Shown here: positions 16,657 to 24,675 of the stretch, in pieces
How the letters are laid out: every line of letters starts with the position of its first letter
Position numbering within the stretch: the stretch's first letter is position 1
Source: Haloarcula mannanilytica
GTDB lineage: Archaea > Halobacteriota > Halobacteria > Halobacteriales > Haloarculaceae
NCBI RefSeq assembly: GCF_005406125.1
Contig: NZ_BIXZ01000012.1
Coordinates: 1-64,000 of the forward strand
Length of the DNA: 64,000 bases
Direction of reading: 5' to 3'
Position numbers and translations under genes: made by a program
The notes under the pieces: model-generated
The model's input: only the letters and a program-made list of their open reading frames with translations
Told to the model about the DNA's origin: nothing
Database searches by the model: none

Positions 16657-17865
16657 TTAGCTAATTGTATCTTCAAGAACCTGCTGTACAACATCCGGAT
16701 TTTCTAGTAACTGATGCTCAGTATAGCTGCCTTCTGCGCTCCCCCCACTGTGACGAGTCTGTTCAATAATATCGAGGAATGCATGTTCTTTGAGCAGATC
16801 TCGAACCCGACGCAGAGATAACGGGTCAGATCCTTGCTGACGGCAAATCTCCTCATAGACCTCATAAATACGGGTCGTTCGGAAGCCGACTTCCTCAGTC
16901 AATTTATTCTTATTATCAATGGAAAGGACTGTCAGTGCTTGTAGGACGTATCGTGAGTGTGGCGTGGATCCACTGATGAGCTCACGGAACCGGTCTGTCT
17001 CAGCTCGCTCACGTGCTTGTACAACAAAATCTTCGTGAACAGTATCTGAGCCAGAGGATTGCGCTATTTCACCTGCGTATCGAAGAATGTCAATTGCTTT
17101 ACGCGCATCACCATGTTCACGAGCAGCAAGCGCTGCTGCACGAGGAATGACGCTACTTTCAAGGACACCATCGCGGAATGCGTCACTCCGAGCGCTCATG
17201 ATATTGTTGAGTTGGTTTGCATCATATGGTGGAAAGACGAACTCTCGCTCACAGAGGCTAGATTTAATTCGCTCATCCATTCGCTCCTTATATTTGATTT
17301 TGTTACTGATTCCAATCACACCGATTTTACACGAGGCTATTTTCCCAGCCTCTCCTGCTCGTGATAGTTGCATCAGAATATCGTCATCCTCCAACTTGTC
17401 AATCTCATCTAAGATGATGATCACAACGTCATAATGAGCATCTAGGATGCGCCAGAGACGTTTATAATAGGTCGCAGTGCTGATCCCTTTATCAGGAATA
17501 TAAATATCGTCTTTCCCCGTATTAACTGAATCAGCGATTGTCTGTACAGACTGCGTCTCTGTACTATCTTGAGCGCAGTCAACATAGGCATATGCTGCAT
17601 CAACGTCTTCTTCAGCTGCTGTGTCGACTAATTGTCGTGAGACATATTTAGCACAGAGTGACTTACCAGTACCAGTCTTACCATATAGAAGAACGTTGCT
17701 GGGGCTCTGGCCAAAGATTGCAGGATTGACTGCATTTGCAAGTTGACTAATTTCTTCATCACGACCGACGATTCGTTCACCTTCTGGGAGATGGCTAATC
17801 TCCAAGAGTTCTTTATTAACGAAAATCGGGTCCTCACGAATGAACAGATCGTCGGAGCCAGACAT
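16657..17865 (-). CDS. orc1: Orc1/Cdc6 replication initiator
   Basis: A 402-residue initiator, normal length for the family. It binds ORB repeats, opens the origin and recruits MCM. Walker A is GKTGTGKSLCAKYV (about residue 63), Walker B VVIIILDEIDKLEDD (about 150), sensor 1 GVIGISNKI and the lid AREHGDARKAIDILRYAGEIA; the C-terminal winged helix includes RTTRIYEVYEEICRQQGSDPLSLRRVRDLLKE. The start at 17865 (MSGSDDLF) is chosen because the upstream extension to 17943 is made of ORB repeat sequence. Two ORBs sit immediately before the start, so the protein may also control its own gene. Confidence 0.93.
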   Translation of the reverse strand: MSGSDDLFIREDPIFVNKELLEISHLPEGERIVGRDEEISQLANAVNPAIFGQSPSNVLLYGKTGTGKSLCAKYVSRQLVDTAAEEDVDAAYAYVDCAQDSTETQSVQTIADSVNTGKDDIYIPDKGISTATYYKRLWRILDAHYDVVIIILDEIDKLEDDDILMQLSRAGEAGKIASCKIGVIGISNKIKYKERMDERIKSSLCEREFVFPPYDANQLNNIMSARSDAFRDGVLESSVIPRAAALAAREHGDARKAIDILRYAGEIAQSSGSDTVHEDFVVQARERAETDRFRELISGSTPHSRYVLQALTVLSIDNKNKLTEEVGFRTTRIYEVYEEICRQQGSDPLSLRRVRDLLKEHAFLDIIEQTRHSGGSAEGSYTEHQLLENPDVVQQVLEDTIS

Positions 17866-17872
17866 TACTTGT

Positions 17873-17941
17873 ACACCGGGTTTCCGGTGAAACGACTTGA
17901 TACTTTCGCCGAGACACACACACCGTGTTTCCGGTGAAAAC
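17873..17941 (+). repeat. Two ORB repeats at the orc1 promoter
   Basis: ACACCGGGTTTCCGGTGAAAC (17873-17893) and ACACCGTGTTTCCGGTGAAAAC (17920-17941), same orientation. They occupy the first 80 bases upstream of the orc1 start codon. With the inverted copies at 18.3-18.85 kb they bracket an AT-rich segment. Confidence 0.88.
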
Positions 17942-18292
17942 ACCTCATAGCAACACTATCGTCCAGATGAAATAGGGGTATCAGTCCATCAGAAATGCAG
18001 TGTTTTGCCTAATATTATCGAGTTGTGTATAGAGATAACTCCTGAAAACCTGAATTAGCAGAGTGGATAACCTCGTATATAGTTTATCAACAAGAGTGAC
18101 TCTTCATCTGAATTGTCGAGATCTCTCTGCGAGAAACAAGGTTTTCTCCAATTGCGATTCAGTCAATGGAATATTATAGCAGCTAAGTATTTAAAACTAC
18201 GTCAGACAAAGATAAAGTATATAACATGTAGTAGTAAGGAAGTCCCATTTAGAGGGATGGTGAATTTGATATCTTCTTGCTCCCATGTGGAA
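17942..18292. other. AT-rich core of the origin, probable unwinding region
   Basis: No gene. The segment between oppositely oriented ORBs is AT-rich, especially 18170-18240 (runs like TATTTAAAACTACG and AAAGTATATAACATG). Haloarchaeal origins unwind at such segments between ORB clusters; the exact site is inference. Confidence 0.5.
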
Positions 18293-18946
18293 TTTCACCG
18301 GAAACGTGGTGTGTGTCTGCTAACTTCTGATTCTGACGACACCCACACCAGACCGCATCGTTTACAGACTATTGAGGCGGTTCACGGTGTACGGGTCGTC
18401 ACTCAGTGAAACAAATTACAACGGGTTTCACCGGAAACGCGGTGTGCGTCTCATTTTAGATCAGGGCAAGTACTTCGTCCTGAGAGACTTCACAATTCGA
18501 TGGCGCTTGCTTTTCTTGTGATTCACCGGAAACCCGGTGTGCGTTCGCTTTGGTATGGCACTATCACAATGCTATTGAGTTTGTTTAGGCTGCTTGTCCT
18601 GTGATTCACCGGAAACTTGGTGTGTCAGTAGTCTACCGAAGCAGTTTGTTTGATTGTGCTAACCCAATGAGATGGATCGTTTCGGAGATGCTGGTGTGTT
18701 TTTGGAGAATATGTCCTATCCCCTTGTTAGTTTGAATGAGAGGGTGATGACTATCTTGAATCCCGTAGCTCCGGAAATAGTAGTGTGTGTTGACATGCGA
18801 CTGGGAGAATATTTAGAATTTCACCGGAAACCCGGTGTGTCCCAACAAGGGCATCGGTGAATTACCCCGAACTATCATGCTCGGGCCATAGTCTGTACTG
18901 GTTTGTTGAGGGAAGAGTCTCAGACACCGTCCTTCCGGTGAAAATT
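18293..18946. repeat. Six ORB origin repeats upstream of orc1
   Basis: Inverted ORBs TTTCACCGGAAAC-N-CGGTGTG at 18293-18313, 18426-18446, 18521-18543, 18604-18626 and 18819-18842, and a diverged forward copy GACACCGTCCTTCCGGTGAAAA at 18925-18946. Spacing is 80-215 bp. Five of six face the orc1-proximal pair. This is the main initiator-binding cluster of the replicon. Confidence 0.88.
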
Positions 18947-19021
18947 TGATCCAACTACCACATTACTCATTTCCAGTGGGGCTAGGAAACTGCCACTCCA
19001 GAAGCATAGCAAGCAGCTAGG

Positions 19022-19327
19022 TTAGTCGTCAGGATTTGCCGGTCCGATGTACTTGGATTTGATCTTGTCCCCGTCTCGCCACTGCCAGTACCGGTAGCGA
19101 TTGTCATTGATTTCTTTGACTGTGACTGATGCCCCAGCTGGGACAACATCTGGTCGATCATCGGGTTCGTTTTTTGATGCCTCTTTTTCGGCTTCGCGTC
19201 TGTCCTGATACTCTGCAAGTGACTCAGCATACTTGGCAAGTACCTGGAGCTGGTCCGCTGATAGTGACCGACACTCGTCAGTGAGCCCCGACGGTAGCAT
19301 CGCCGGTGGGGTGGGCTCTTCAGGCAT
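19022..19327 (-). CDS. Small haloarchaeal protein (DUF6788-like)
   Basis: A 101-residue acidic cytosolic protein from MPEEPTPPAMLPSGL to KYIGPANPDD. A helical middle (SADQLQVLAKYAESLAEYQDRREAEKEA) is followed by a conserved-looking tail RYRYWQWRDGDKIKSKYIGP. The YWxWRxGxKxxSxYIG tail recalls DUF6788 proteins of mobile DNA; function unknown. The start codon touches the target duplication of the IS1595-type element, which has cut the gene from its original promoter. Confidence 0.65.
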   Translation of the reverse strand: MPEEPTPPAMLPSGLTDECRSLSADQLQVLAKYAESLAEYQDRREAEKEASKNEPDDRPDVVPAGASVTVKEINDNRYRYWQWRDGDKIKSKYIGPANPDD

Positions 19328-19333
19328 TAGTGT

Positions 19334-20379
19334 CGCTCTTATGCAAAGCTGCGGAAAGACCGTATAGTTACACTGAGCCGACGCTAATTTGGCGATATGG
19401 TTTCTGCTCAGCCAGCGTTCGGAGCGATGTTTCGAGAGCTGATCGAGCTGGGCGTTGTCGAGATCGACACGGAGCCGCTCGATGCCCGCATCGAGCGGCG
19501 ACTCAAGGAATTCTGGGAGAATACGTCCTGTCCACGGTGCGGCCATCATAGCATCGTGACCTGGGAAAGTATCGACCGAATCTGGTGCCGTGACTGCAAT
19601 TTCAAGCCGGTTTTCACCTACGGAACGCCGTTTCACGAGAAGCACCTCGCCACAGGTGAGGTGCTTCTCGCGTTCACGCTGTACGCCGATACGTTGCTGA
19701 GTATCAACCAGATCGCGCCGTTCCTCGGGCGAGCCTATGGAACCGTCTATACAGCCATTCGAGACGTGGAAGCCGCGGTTCAGCGCGGCTTCCCCGTCGT
19801 CTGGAAGCTACTCGACCAGACAATCGATGGACCGACGCAAGTCGACGAATCTGGCGAGGTCTGTTCGGGCTACAAAGGCCAAGAGCCGCCGCGGAACAGC
19901 CGTTCTCGCGGCGGCTCGTCCCAAACAGGCCGCTCACGCTGGCGAGGGCGTCACGGTGATCAACTGACGCTCGTCGCGGCGTGCCGCGACTCGCTTCGCG
20001 TGATTCGTGGTCAACTCGGCATCGACTATAGCGGCGATCTTGAACCAGTGATTCGCGAGGCTGAAGACCTCTCCCAGGCGCTGGGAGAGGTCTGGACCGA
20101 CGGGCTCCAAGCCTATCGAGAAATGGACTTTGACCACCGAACGGTCGTGCACAAGGACCGGTACGTATCGCCCGACGGCGTCCACATTAACCAAGCTGAG
20201 TGCCTGTTTTCGCTCGTCCAGCCGTGGTTGCGGAAGTTTCGCGGCCTGTCCAAGCAGGGCTTGGAGCAGGCCGCTCACACCTTCGGTATCGTTCGGTCAT
20301 TCAACCTAGCGGGTGAATCCGCCGAGTCAATCGTTGATTGTCTCGTTATCGGGGCTTTCCGTAATTCTACATAAGAGCG
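19334..20379. mobile_element. IS1595-type insertion sequence
   Basis: Terminal inverted repeats start CGCTCTTATG (19334-19343, and inverted 20370-20379), with further scattered matches such as GCGGAAAG inside. TTAGTGT flanks both sides (19327-19333 and 20380-20386), a 7-8 bp target duplication as expected for IS1595. The element has one intact transposase and looks recent. Confidence 0.8.
19397..20374 (+). CDS. IS1595-family transposase
   Basis: A 325-residue transposase. An N-terminal zinc ribbon (CPRCGHHSIVTW...WCRDCNF, residues 44-65) is followed by a helical DNA-binding part (LATGEVLLAFTLYADTLLSINQIAPFLGRAYGTVYTAIRDVE) and an ISXO2-like catalytic domain: QVDESGEVCSGYKG (first Asp), LTLVAACRDS, VWTDGLQAYREM (second Asp) and HINQAECLFSLVQPWLRKFRG (the N-x-E-x-x-x-S region). 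An Arg/Gly-rich insert lies after the first Asp. Intact, with no frameshifts. Confidence 0.88.
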   Translation: MVSAQPAFGAMFRELIELGVVEIDTEPLDARIERRLKEFWENTSCPRCGHHSIVTWESIDRIWCRDCNFKPVFTYGTPFHEKHLATGEVLLAFTLYADTLLSINQIAPFLGRAYGTVYTAIRDVEAAVQRGFPVVWKLLDQTIDGPTQVDESGEVCSGYKGQEPPRNSRSRGGSSQTGRSRWRGRHGDQLTLVAACRDSLRVIRGQLGIDYSGDLEPVIREAEDLSQALGEVWTDGLQAYREMDFDHRTVVHKDRYVSPDGVHINQAECLFSLVQPWLRKFRGLSKQGLEQAAHTFGIVRSFNLAGESAESIVDCLVIGAFRNST

Positions 20380-20619
20380 TTAGTGTTAACCAACACTCGG
20401 AGCCAGGATCTTCACTTTGTTGGTTAAGGTACAAGCCACCTGTCAGGTATCGGATTCAGCGATCAGCGGAAATTACTATTACCTCTCGAAATACCTCATC
20501 AGTAACGCCCAAACTGGGGTGAGAGAGAGAATACACGATATAGTTGTAGGATGCTTAAATCTCATAATAGCTGTATTCCAGCACTAGGTTTATACCGGTC
20601 GGCGGACTTCCTTTCAGGT

Positions 20620-20724
20620 ATGACCCTAGAAGAGACGGTTGACTACCTCGCCGAAGAACTCAACCTTGAGCGAAGTGAACACGTCCGTGAGGTCGGGCAG
20701 TCGGTTGCAGAGCTTCGCGACTGA
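20620..20724 (+). CDS. Possible 34-residue small protein converging on the Fic/Doc-like gene
   Basis: The frame MTLEETVDYLAEELNLERSEHVREVGQSVAELRD is acidic and helical and stops one base before the stop of the opposite gene. It follows a plausible AT-rich promoter. The size and helix resemble the C-terminal part of small antitoxins, but the convergent layout is unusual and no family is recognised. It could be chance. Confidence 0.3.
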   Translation: MTLEETVDYLAEELNLERSEHVREVGQSVAELRD

Positions 20725-21612
20725 TTAGAACATTTCTCTGAAGTCTCGTTCAACCAGTCCTTCCTCCAGATAGGTGATGAACTCCTGTTTCGTTGGTCCC
20801 GGCTGATTGAGTAAATCATCCCGTTCTGCACGTTTGAGGACAGCCTGAGCGAATTCCGTACAGTGTGTTTCGTGCAGACTGGCGTACTTTGAGAGAGCCT
20901 CTCGCCAGTGCATATCCAGATCGAATTCAGCTAATCGGATTTGGATTCCATCTTTCCGTTCGACGAGATCAATGTCCAACTCTTTGAGCTTCTTGAATCG
21001 GAGATTGTTCCGACGAACGGTGATAAGCCGTTTTGAATCGATGATGTAGGGGTCAACCCATTCACGCCAGGTATCATCGTCGACGTGAGTTCGTGGCATC
21101 GTAAAATCCGGGTCTACACTCTCAATACAGAATTGAAGCATTGCGATACCAGTTCGGTGATTCGCATTTGGAAGAGAGTGGCGGAGGATCAAATTCGACA
21201 TCACTTCGCCGGCGACTTCTGGAACTGATTTTCTCCACGATGTGTGATTAAGTGCCTCGTGAATCTTCTTCGGTTCGAACTCCTTGTATAGCCGGAATTC
21301 ATCTGCTTCCCGAACATCCACAGCGGCCTCAAGCAACTCGACAAGTCGGAATGCTACAACTTGCCCAGCACGAGGAAGGTCAGAAATACGACTACTCAAC
21401 CACTCCTTGTCGAAGTCAATCTCTTCGGCAGATTCGATCTCTGTATCTCCCTCATAGAGTACATAGATCGGTGTTTCAAAGGGGTACCCGATCAGCTTGG
21501 TCGGTTCGGCGGACTGTTCACGCAGAGACTGTATTTCTCCCAGTGACACCGAGCTAAATTTGAGTGAAAAATTTTCGGCTTGTGGATGATGATAGAAGAC
21601 GAGCCGGGCCAT
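20725..21612 (-). CDS. Fic/Doc-family protein, probable toxin
   Basis: A 295-residue cytosolic protein. HSLPNANHRTGIAML at about residue 150 matches the Fic/Doc active-site loop (HxFx-D/N-A/G-N-K/R-R-T). As in Doc, the glycine is replaced by Ala and the basic residue is His. The catalytic His precedes a Leu-Pro rather than Phe. Fic/Doc enzymes add AMP or phosphate to a protein such as EF-Tu; archaeal targets are unknown. The N-terminal 90 residues are a beta-rich domain I do not recognise. It lies downstream of, and on the same strand as, an HTH gene at 21897 with a transposon relic between them, so the two were probably a toxin-antitoxin pair. Confidence 0.65.
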   Translation of the reverse strand: MARLVFYHHPQAENFSLKFSSVSLGEIQSLREQSAEPTKLIGYPFETPIYVLYEGDTEIESAEEIDFDKEWLSSRISDLPRAGQVVAFRLVELLEAAVDVREADEFRLYKEFEPKKIHEALNHTSWRKSVPEVAGEVMSNLILRHSLPNANHRTGIAMLQFCIESVDPDFTMPRTHVDDDTWREWVDPYIIDSKRLITVRRNNLRFKKLKELDIDLVERKDGIQIRLAEFDLDMHWREALSKYASLHETHCTEFAQAVLKRAERDDLLNQPGPTKQEFITYLEEGLVERDFREMF

Positions 21613-21613
21613 T

Positions 21614-21896
21614 TCACTCTATTTTCGTGGGGAACCGGTAAAGCAGTCCTGATAGAGATCGATAGCGTACTCCGTCTTTAGGCGGAGGCCAAGCGATAGG
21701 CATAGTGTGTTGGTCAGCGACTCCCGCGAGCCCTGTAGGCTGAGGATGGGGCGCGTTTGACCGTGCCACAAGACAGCCACATCGATGCTGAAACCCAGCA
21801 GGAGACGTGTGGAACGTATGCGTCTTCAAACTACAGGGCCAGACCCGGCCTGAAATCCCGTGGCGGGATTCCCGCGTCCTCAGGCGAGGGGGTAGG
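21614..21896 (+). mobile_element. Relic of an IS200/IS605-type TnpB element (right end)
   Basis: The plus strand contains a short hairpin CTCCGTCTTTAGGCGGAG (21669-21686), a C-terminal-like frame (ETQQETCGTYASS), a perfect hairpin AATCCCGTGGCGGGATT at 21854-21870 and then CCCGCGTCCTCAGGCGAGGG. Haloarchaeal TnpB elements end with this kind of GGAATCCC...GGGG hairpin, which forms part of the guide RNA. The tnpB body is gone. Tentative. It splits the HTH gene from the Fic/Doc gene. Confidence 0.35.
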
Positions 21897-22520
21897 TCAA
21901 TCAGTGTTCGGACGGGGCGTAGATACGTCAAACTCGCCTTCGAATTCGATATCATCTGCTATTTCCGGAAAAATCACATCGAAGTAGGGATCGTATTCGC
22001 GCCCGACTGCAAGTGCCGGCTTGAGTGCGAGGATGATACTGACCGCCTCACCAGTGGAGATCTCAAGTGGATCGGCGGCCATCCGCTGTGTGATCTGGCC
22101 TGCATAATGGAGGCCAGCCTGACGGACTGCAGCAGCGAGTTTGCCAACGCCGTGTCGCTCGACGAAGTATGAGATATCTTCGTCGACTTCTTGCAGCGCA
22201 ACCGCATGAAGGATTGTCGGTGTCACCACGGTGCCGTCAGTGGTGATTCGGACCGGCTCTGCTGTCACTTCCACCGGTCGTTCTCCTGCCAGCGTGACGA
22301 TACCGAGTGTCTCAAGCGTCTCCACGTGATCGTAGACTATGGTCTTCGGGATTTCTAATGCCGCTTTGATTTCTGGGCGGGTGACCGGCCCATAATAACA
22401 GATGTACACGTAGACGCGCGCGAGTTCCGGATGATCTAACAGCCGTCCGATAGTTGCGAGCTGATTGATACCGGTTTCGAGATCTTGTGAGGGCGTCTCC
22501 GAAACAGGATGAGGGGTCAT
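21897..22520 (-). CDS. Winged-helix transcriptional regulator, probable antitoxin
   Basis: A 207-residue regulator. Helix-turn-helix segment VTRPEIKAALEIPKTIVYDHVETLETLGIV (about residues 46-76) precedes a beta-wing and a C-terminal domain with DISYFVERHGVGKLAAAV. The same architecture and the signature NISLYIDRHGVSGLATAI occur in the regulator at 35239-35826, which adjoins a PIN toxin. The start at 22520 is preferred because upstream codons look non-coding. A palindrome ATTCGT-AAT-ACGAAA abuts the start and may be its own operator. Here the paired toxin is probably the Fic/Doc gene. Confidence 0.7.
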   Translation of the reverse strand: MTPHPVSETPSQDLETGINQLATIGRLLDHPELARVYVYICYYGPVTRPEIKAALEIPKTIVYDHVETLETLGIVTLAGERPVEVTAEPVRITTDGTVVTPTILHAVALQEVDEDISYFVERHGVGKLAAAVRQAGLHYAGQITQRMAADPLEISTGEAVSIILALKPALAVGREYDPYFDVIFPEIADDIEFEGEFDVSTPRPNTD

Positions 22521-22535
22521 ATTCGTAATACGAAA
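22521..22535 (-). promoter_or_regulatory. Palindrome at the regulator start, candidate autoregulatory operator
   Basis: ATTCGTAATACGAAA, an inverted repeat with 3-base spacer (five or six paired bases each side), directly adjoins the start codon at 22520. Confidence 0.35.
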
Positions 22536-22684
22536 TCCTTGAACTTCAAACTCCCTCTGCTGAACGAATTGATACGGAGCATCCTTTGGGTAGTGAACCA
22601 CCTCAAAGCCTGCGCCGAGGCCGAAACCATCGGTAGAATTAACCAACAGTGACCGCCGCACATCCCGACTGTTGGTTCACTCCG

Positions 22685-22712
22685 ATTTTGTGTCTCCCAG
22701 CTGGGTGAGGGA
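22685..22712 (+). promoter_or_regulatory. Stem-loop leader L1
   Basis: ATTTTGTG followed by stem TCCC / GGGA enclosing the 10-base loop AGCTGGGTGA. First of eleven such leaders on the plus strand between 22.7 and 37.8 kb. The ATG of the broken gene follows at 22722. Confidence 0.7.
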
Positions 22713-22721
22713 TTTCATTCT

Positions 22722-22985
22722 ATGGACCCGACCGAAACAGTCCCAGACTAAGAACGATTCGAGCGTGAACAGATTGCACAGGACCGAGACCGGCAGCGTC
22801 CCGATACTATCGAGATTGATGAGCCACGTGGCCGCGAAATGGTGACTCGTCTGCTTGAGGAGGGCGTAGTCGCGCCAATCCCTGAAGCGGAAGTGTTGCA
22901 GCACGTCCCATCCAGCCAGTGCTTCGACTCGGACTTAGCGCTGGTGTACTTCCACAAGGGCTGGGAGGCGCAAAGCGAGGAGTAG
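22722..22985 (+). pseudogene. Small leader-preceded gene with an in-frame TAA at codon 10
   Basis: After leader L1 the frame reads MDPTETVPD, stop TAA (22749-22751), then in the same frame ERFEREQIAQDRDRQRPD through FHKGWEAQSEE to a TAG at 22985. The acidic composition and codon bias continue right past the TAA, so this is an 87-codon gene with one premature stop. There is no nearby downstream start. No family recognised. It might be a point mutation or a base-call error. Confidence 0.6.
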
Positions 22986-23020
22986 TCAGCTCACTCTTCT
23001 CTCAGTGAGCTACAGCGTCG

Positions 23021-23050
23021 ATTTTCTGTCCCCCAGTGGCAGTGCGGGGG
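23021..23050 (+). promoter_or_regulatory. Stem-loop leader L2 (long class)
   Basis: ATTTTCTGT, stem CCCCC / GGGGG, loop AGTGGCAGTGC. About 32 bases of GC-rich spacer (CGTACCCGAGAGTGCGTCCC) separate it from the ATG at 23083, as in leaders L7, L8 and L11. Confidence 0.7.
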
Positions 23051-23082
23051 CGTACCCGAGAGTGCGTCCCGGAAACAGACCA

Positions 23083-24042
23083 ATGTCAACGATACAGTCA
23101 GACACTCCAGAGCAGTCCAGCCAACAGAGCACCTGCACATTCGACGATTCAGACTCCCGAGACGACGACATGCGTGGGCAGCTTGACTCGTGGGTTGAGG
23201 ATCTTGTCGACCTCACCAACGAGGCACAGGCCAGCGAGCAGTTTCAGGAATGGCTTGACGTACAGAGCAAGTTCCACGACTACAGCGCTCGGAATACGCT
23301 GCTTATCAAGCTCCAGTGTCCCGAAGCAACGCGGGTTGCGGGGTACAATACGTGGAAAGACGAGTTCGACCGGTACGTCCAGAGCGGCGAGAGCGCTATC
23401 TGGATCTGGGCACCGATTATCACGAAGAAGTGTCCCGAATGCGGGAACTCGCCATCGTATCACGAGAACACGGAGTGTGAGTACGACGAAACAGAGCCCG
23501 AGCAGTGGCAGCGGGGGCTGGTCGGCTTTCGACCAACGTCGGTGTTCGATGTCTCCCAGACCGAAGGCGAGCCGCTTCCTGAACTGGAGACAGAAGCTCA
23601 CGGCAACCCAGATGGACTAGTCGAGGATCTGTTGGACGCCACCGATGAGATCGGCGTCGACGCACGAATCGTCGCTCCAGGGGAGTGGGAGCATGGGTCT
23701 GCACGTGGTGTCTGCCAGCGCCGGAGCGTGACAACGGCGAACCCGATGGTAGAAGCGGTTGACCGAAACAATCGGGCCGCTCTTGCGAGTACACTGATTC
23801 ACGAGTTCGCCCACGCTGATCTTCACTTTGATGTCGACGATGAGACAGAGCGGTCGAAACGCGAGATCGAAGCCGAGGCGGTCGCCTACGTCGTGAGTCG
23901 GAATTTCGGGCTGGACCCCGATAACTCAGCGTTCTATCTGGCCTGTTGGGACGGCGATGCTCCCGAGACGTTGCAGGACCGGTTGAACCGTATCTCATCA
24001 ACTGCGGCGGATCTGATCGACGCCGTCAAAGGTGAGAGCTGA
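23083..24042 (+). CDS. ArdC-type antirestriction protein with HExxH metallopeptidase domain
   Basis: A 319-residue protein. The N-terminal half (SEQFQEWLDVQSKFHDYSARNTLLIKLQCPEATRVAGYNTW, then AIWIWAPI) matches the ArdC ssDNA-binding domain found on conjugative plasmids. A Cys pair CPECGN near residue 118 lies in an insert. The C-terminal half carries STLIHEFAHADLHF (HExxH, His about 242) and a downstream EIEAEAVAYVVSRNFGLD that supplies the third zinc ligand. ArdC proteins protect incoming DNA from restriction. The start at 23083 follows the long-class leader; an upstream in-frame ATG at 23005 lies in front of the leader and is rejected. Confidence 0.85.
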   Translation: MSTIQSDTPEQSSQQSTCTFDDSDSRDDDMRGQLDSWVEDLVDLTNEAQASEQFQEWLDVQSKFHDYSARNTLLIKLQCPEATRVAGYNTWKDEFDRYVQSGESAIWIWAPIITKKCPECGNSPSYHENTECEYDETEPEQWQRGLVGFRPTSVFDVSQTEGEPLPELETEAHGNPDGLVEDLLDATDEIGVDARIVAPGEWEHGSARGVCQRRSVTTANPMVEAVDRNNRAALASTLIHEFAHADLHFDVDDETERSKREIEAEAVAYVVSRNFGLDPDNSAFYLACWDGDAPETLQDRLNRISSTAADLIDAVKGES

Positions 24043-24079
24043 GAGGGGCTGTGTCTTTTCGGACAGGCTTGAGAGCCGT

Positions 24080-24109
24080 ATTTTGTGACTCCCTTGCTGG
24101 GCGAGGGAG
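24080..24109 (+). promoter_or_regulatory. Stem-loop leader L3
   Basis: ATTTTGTGA, stem CTCCCT / AGGGAG (24089-24094 with 24104-24109), loop TGCTGGGCG. The ATG of the truncated gene follows 3 bases later. Confidence 0.7.
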
Positions 24110-24112
24110 AAT

Positions 24113-24296
24113 ATGCGTTCAACAGCAGCGTCTGGTAGCAGTCCTGTCGGACAGTTCTTGAGTGTTTTAGCAGATTTGCGTGACCAGATTGGAGGGCCGT
24201 ACTACCTCGGAGATATAAACGGGCGACTGGACTGGCCCGACAGAGGGGTGTATTTCTTTTTCTCACCGGCGAGTGACCTCCGAGCAGACAAAACGG
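24113..24296 (+). pseudogene. Leader-preceded gene truncated by the transposase fragment
   Basis: MRSTAASGSSPVGQFLSVLADLRD is followed by GGPYYLGDINGRLDWPDRGVYFFFSP and ends at DLRADK, where the sequence switches to transposase code at about 24297. The WPDRGVYFFF motif is familiar from a haloarchaeal family of short uncharacterised proteins. About 60 N-terminal codons are left and the rest is lost. Confidence 0.65.
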
Positions 24297-24667
24297 AAGC
24301 TGCTTCTCGAAGTTGACGTGTTCAGCCGCCGCGGGACTGACCCCGTGGCGGCGTTCCTGCATCGGCTCACTCAGAAACACGATGTCGCCGATTCAGTGTT
24401 TCTCGTTGATGCTGGCGGCTATCTGACTGCCCTCTCATGTCACGATTTGAGCGGTCGGCTTGACTACCGAATCCGGAACCACATCGAAAAGTGGTTCCAG
24501 ACTGTGACCATGCGAATCGACCGCTTCCATTCCTTCTGGAGGGGCAGTCAATCCAGCGCTAAACAGAGGTTACGACGCTTCAGACACCACTACAACCACG
24601 AACGACCGAACCAAGCACTCGACGGACGAACGCCAGCTGAGGTCATCCAGAACTAGACAGTGCCGCC
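24297..24667 (+). pseudogene. C-terminal half of an IS6-like transposase with right terminal repeat
   Basis: The frame KLLLEVDVFSRRGTDPVAAFLHRLTQKHD, VFLVDAGGYLTALS, NHIEKWFQTVTMRIDRFHSFW and NHERPNQALDGRTPAEVIQN is the second half of a DDE transposase (second Asp in LVDAG, Glu in IEKWF). The stop is followed by the terminal repeat AACTAGACAGTGCCGCC (24651-24667), the inverted match of GGCGGCACTGTCTAGTT at 27371. It begins exactly where the N-terminal half at 27428-27753 breaks off; both share AAGCT at the break. Confidence 0.8.
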
Positions 24668-24675
24668 AAAGCTAA

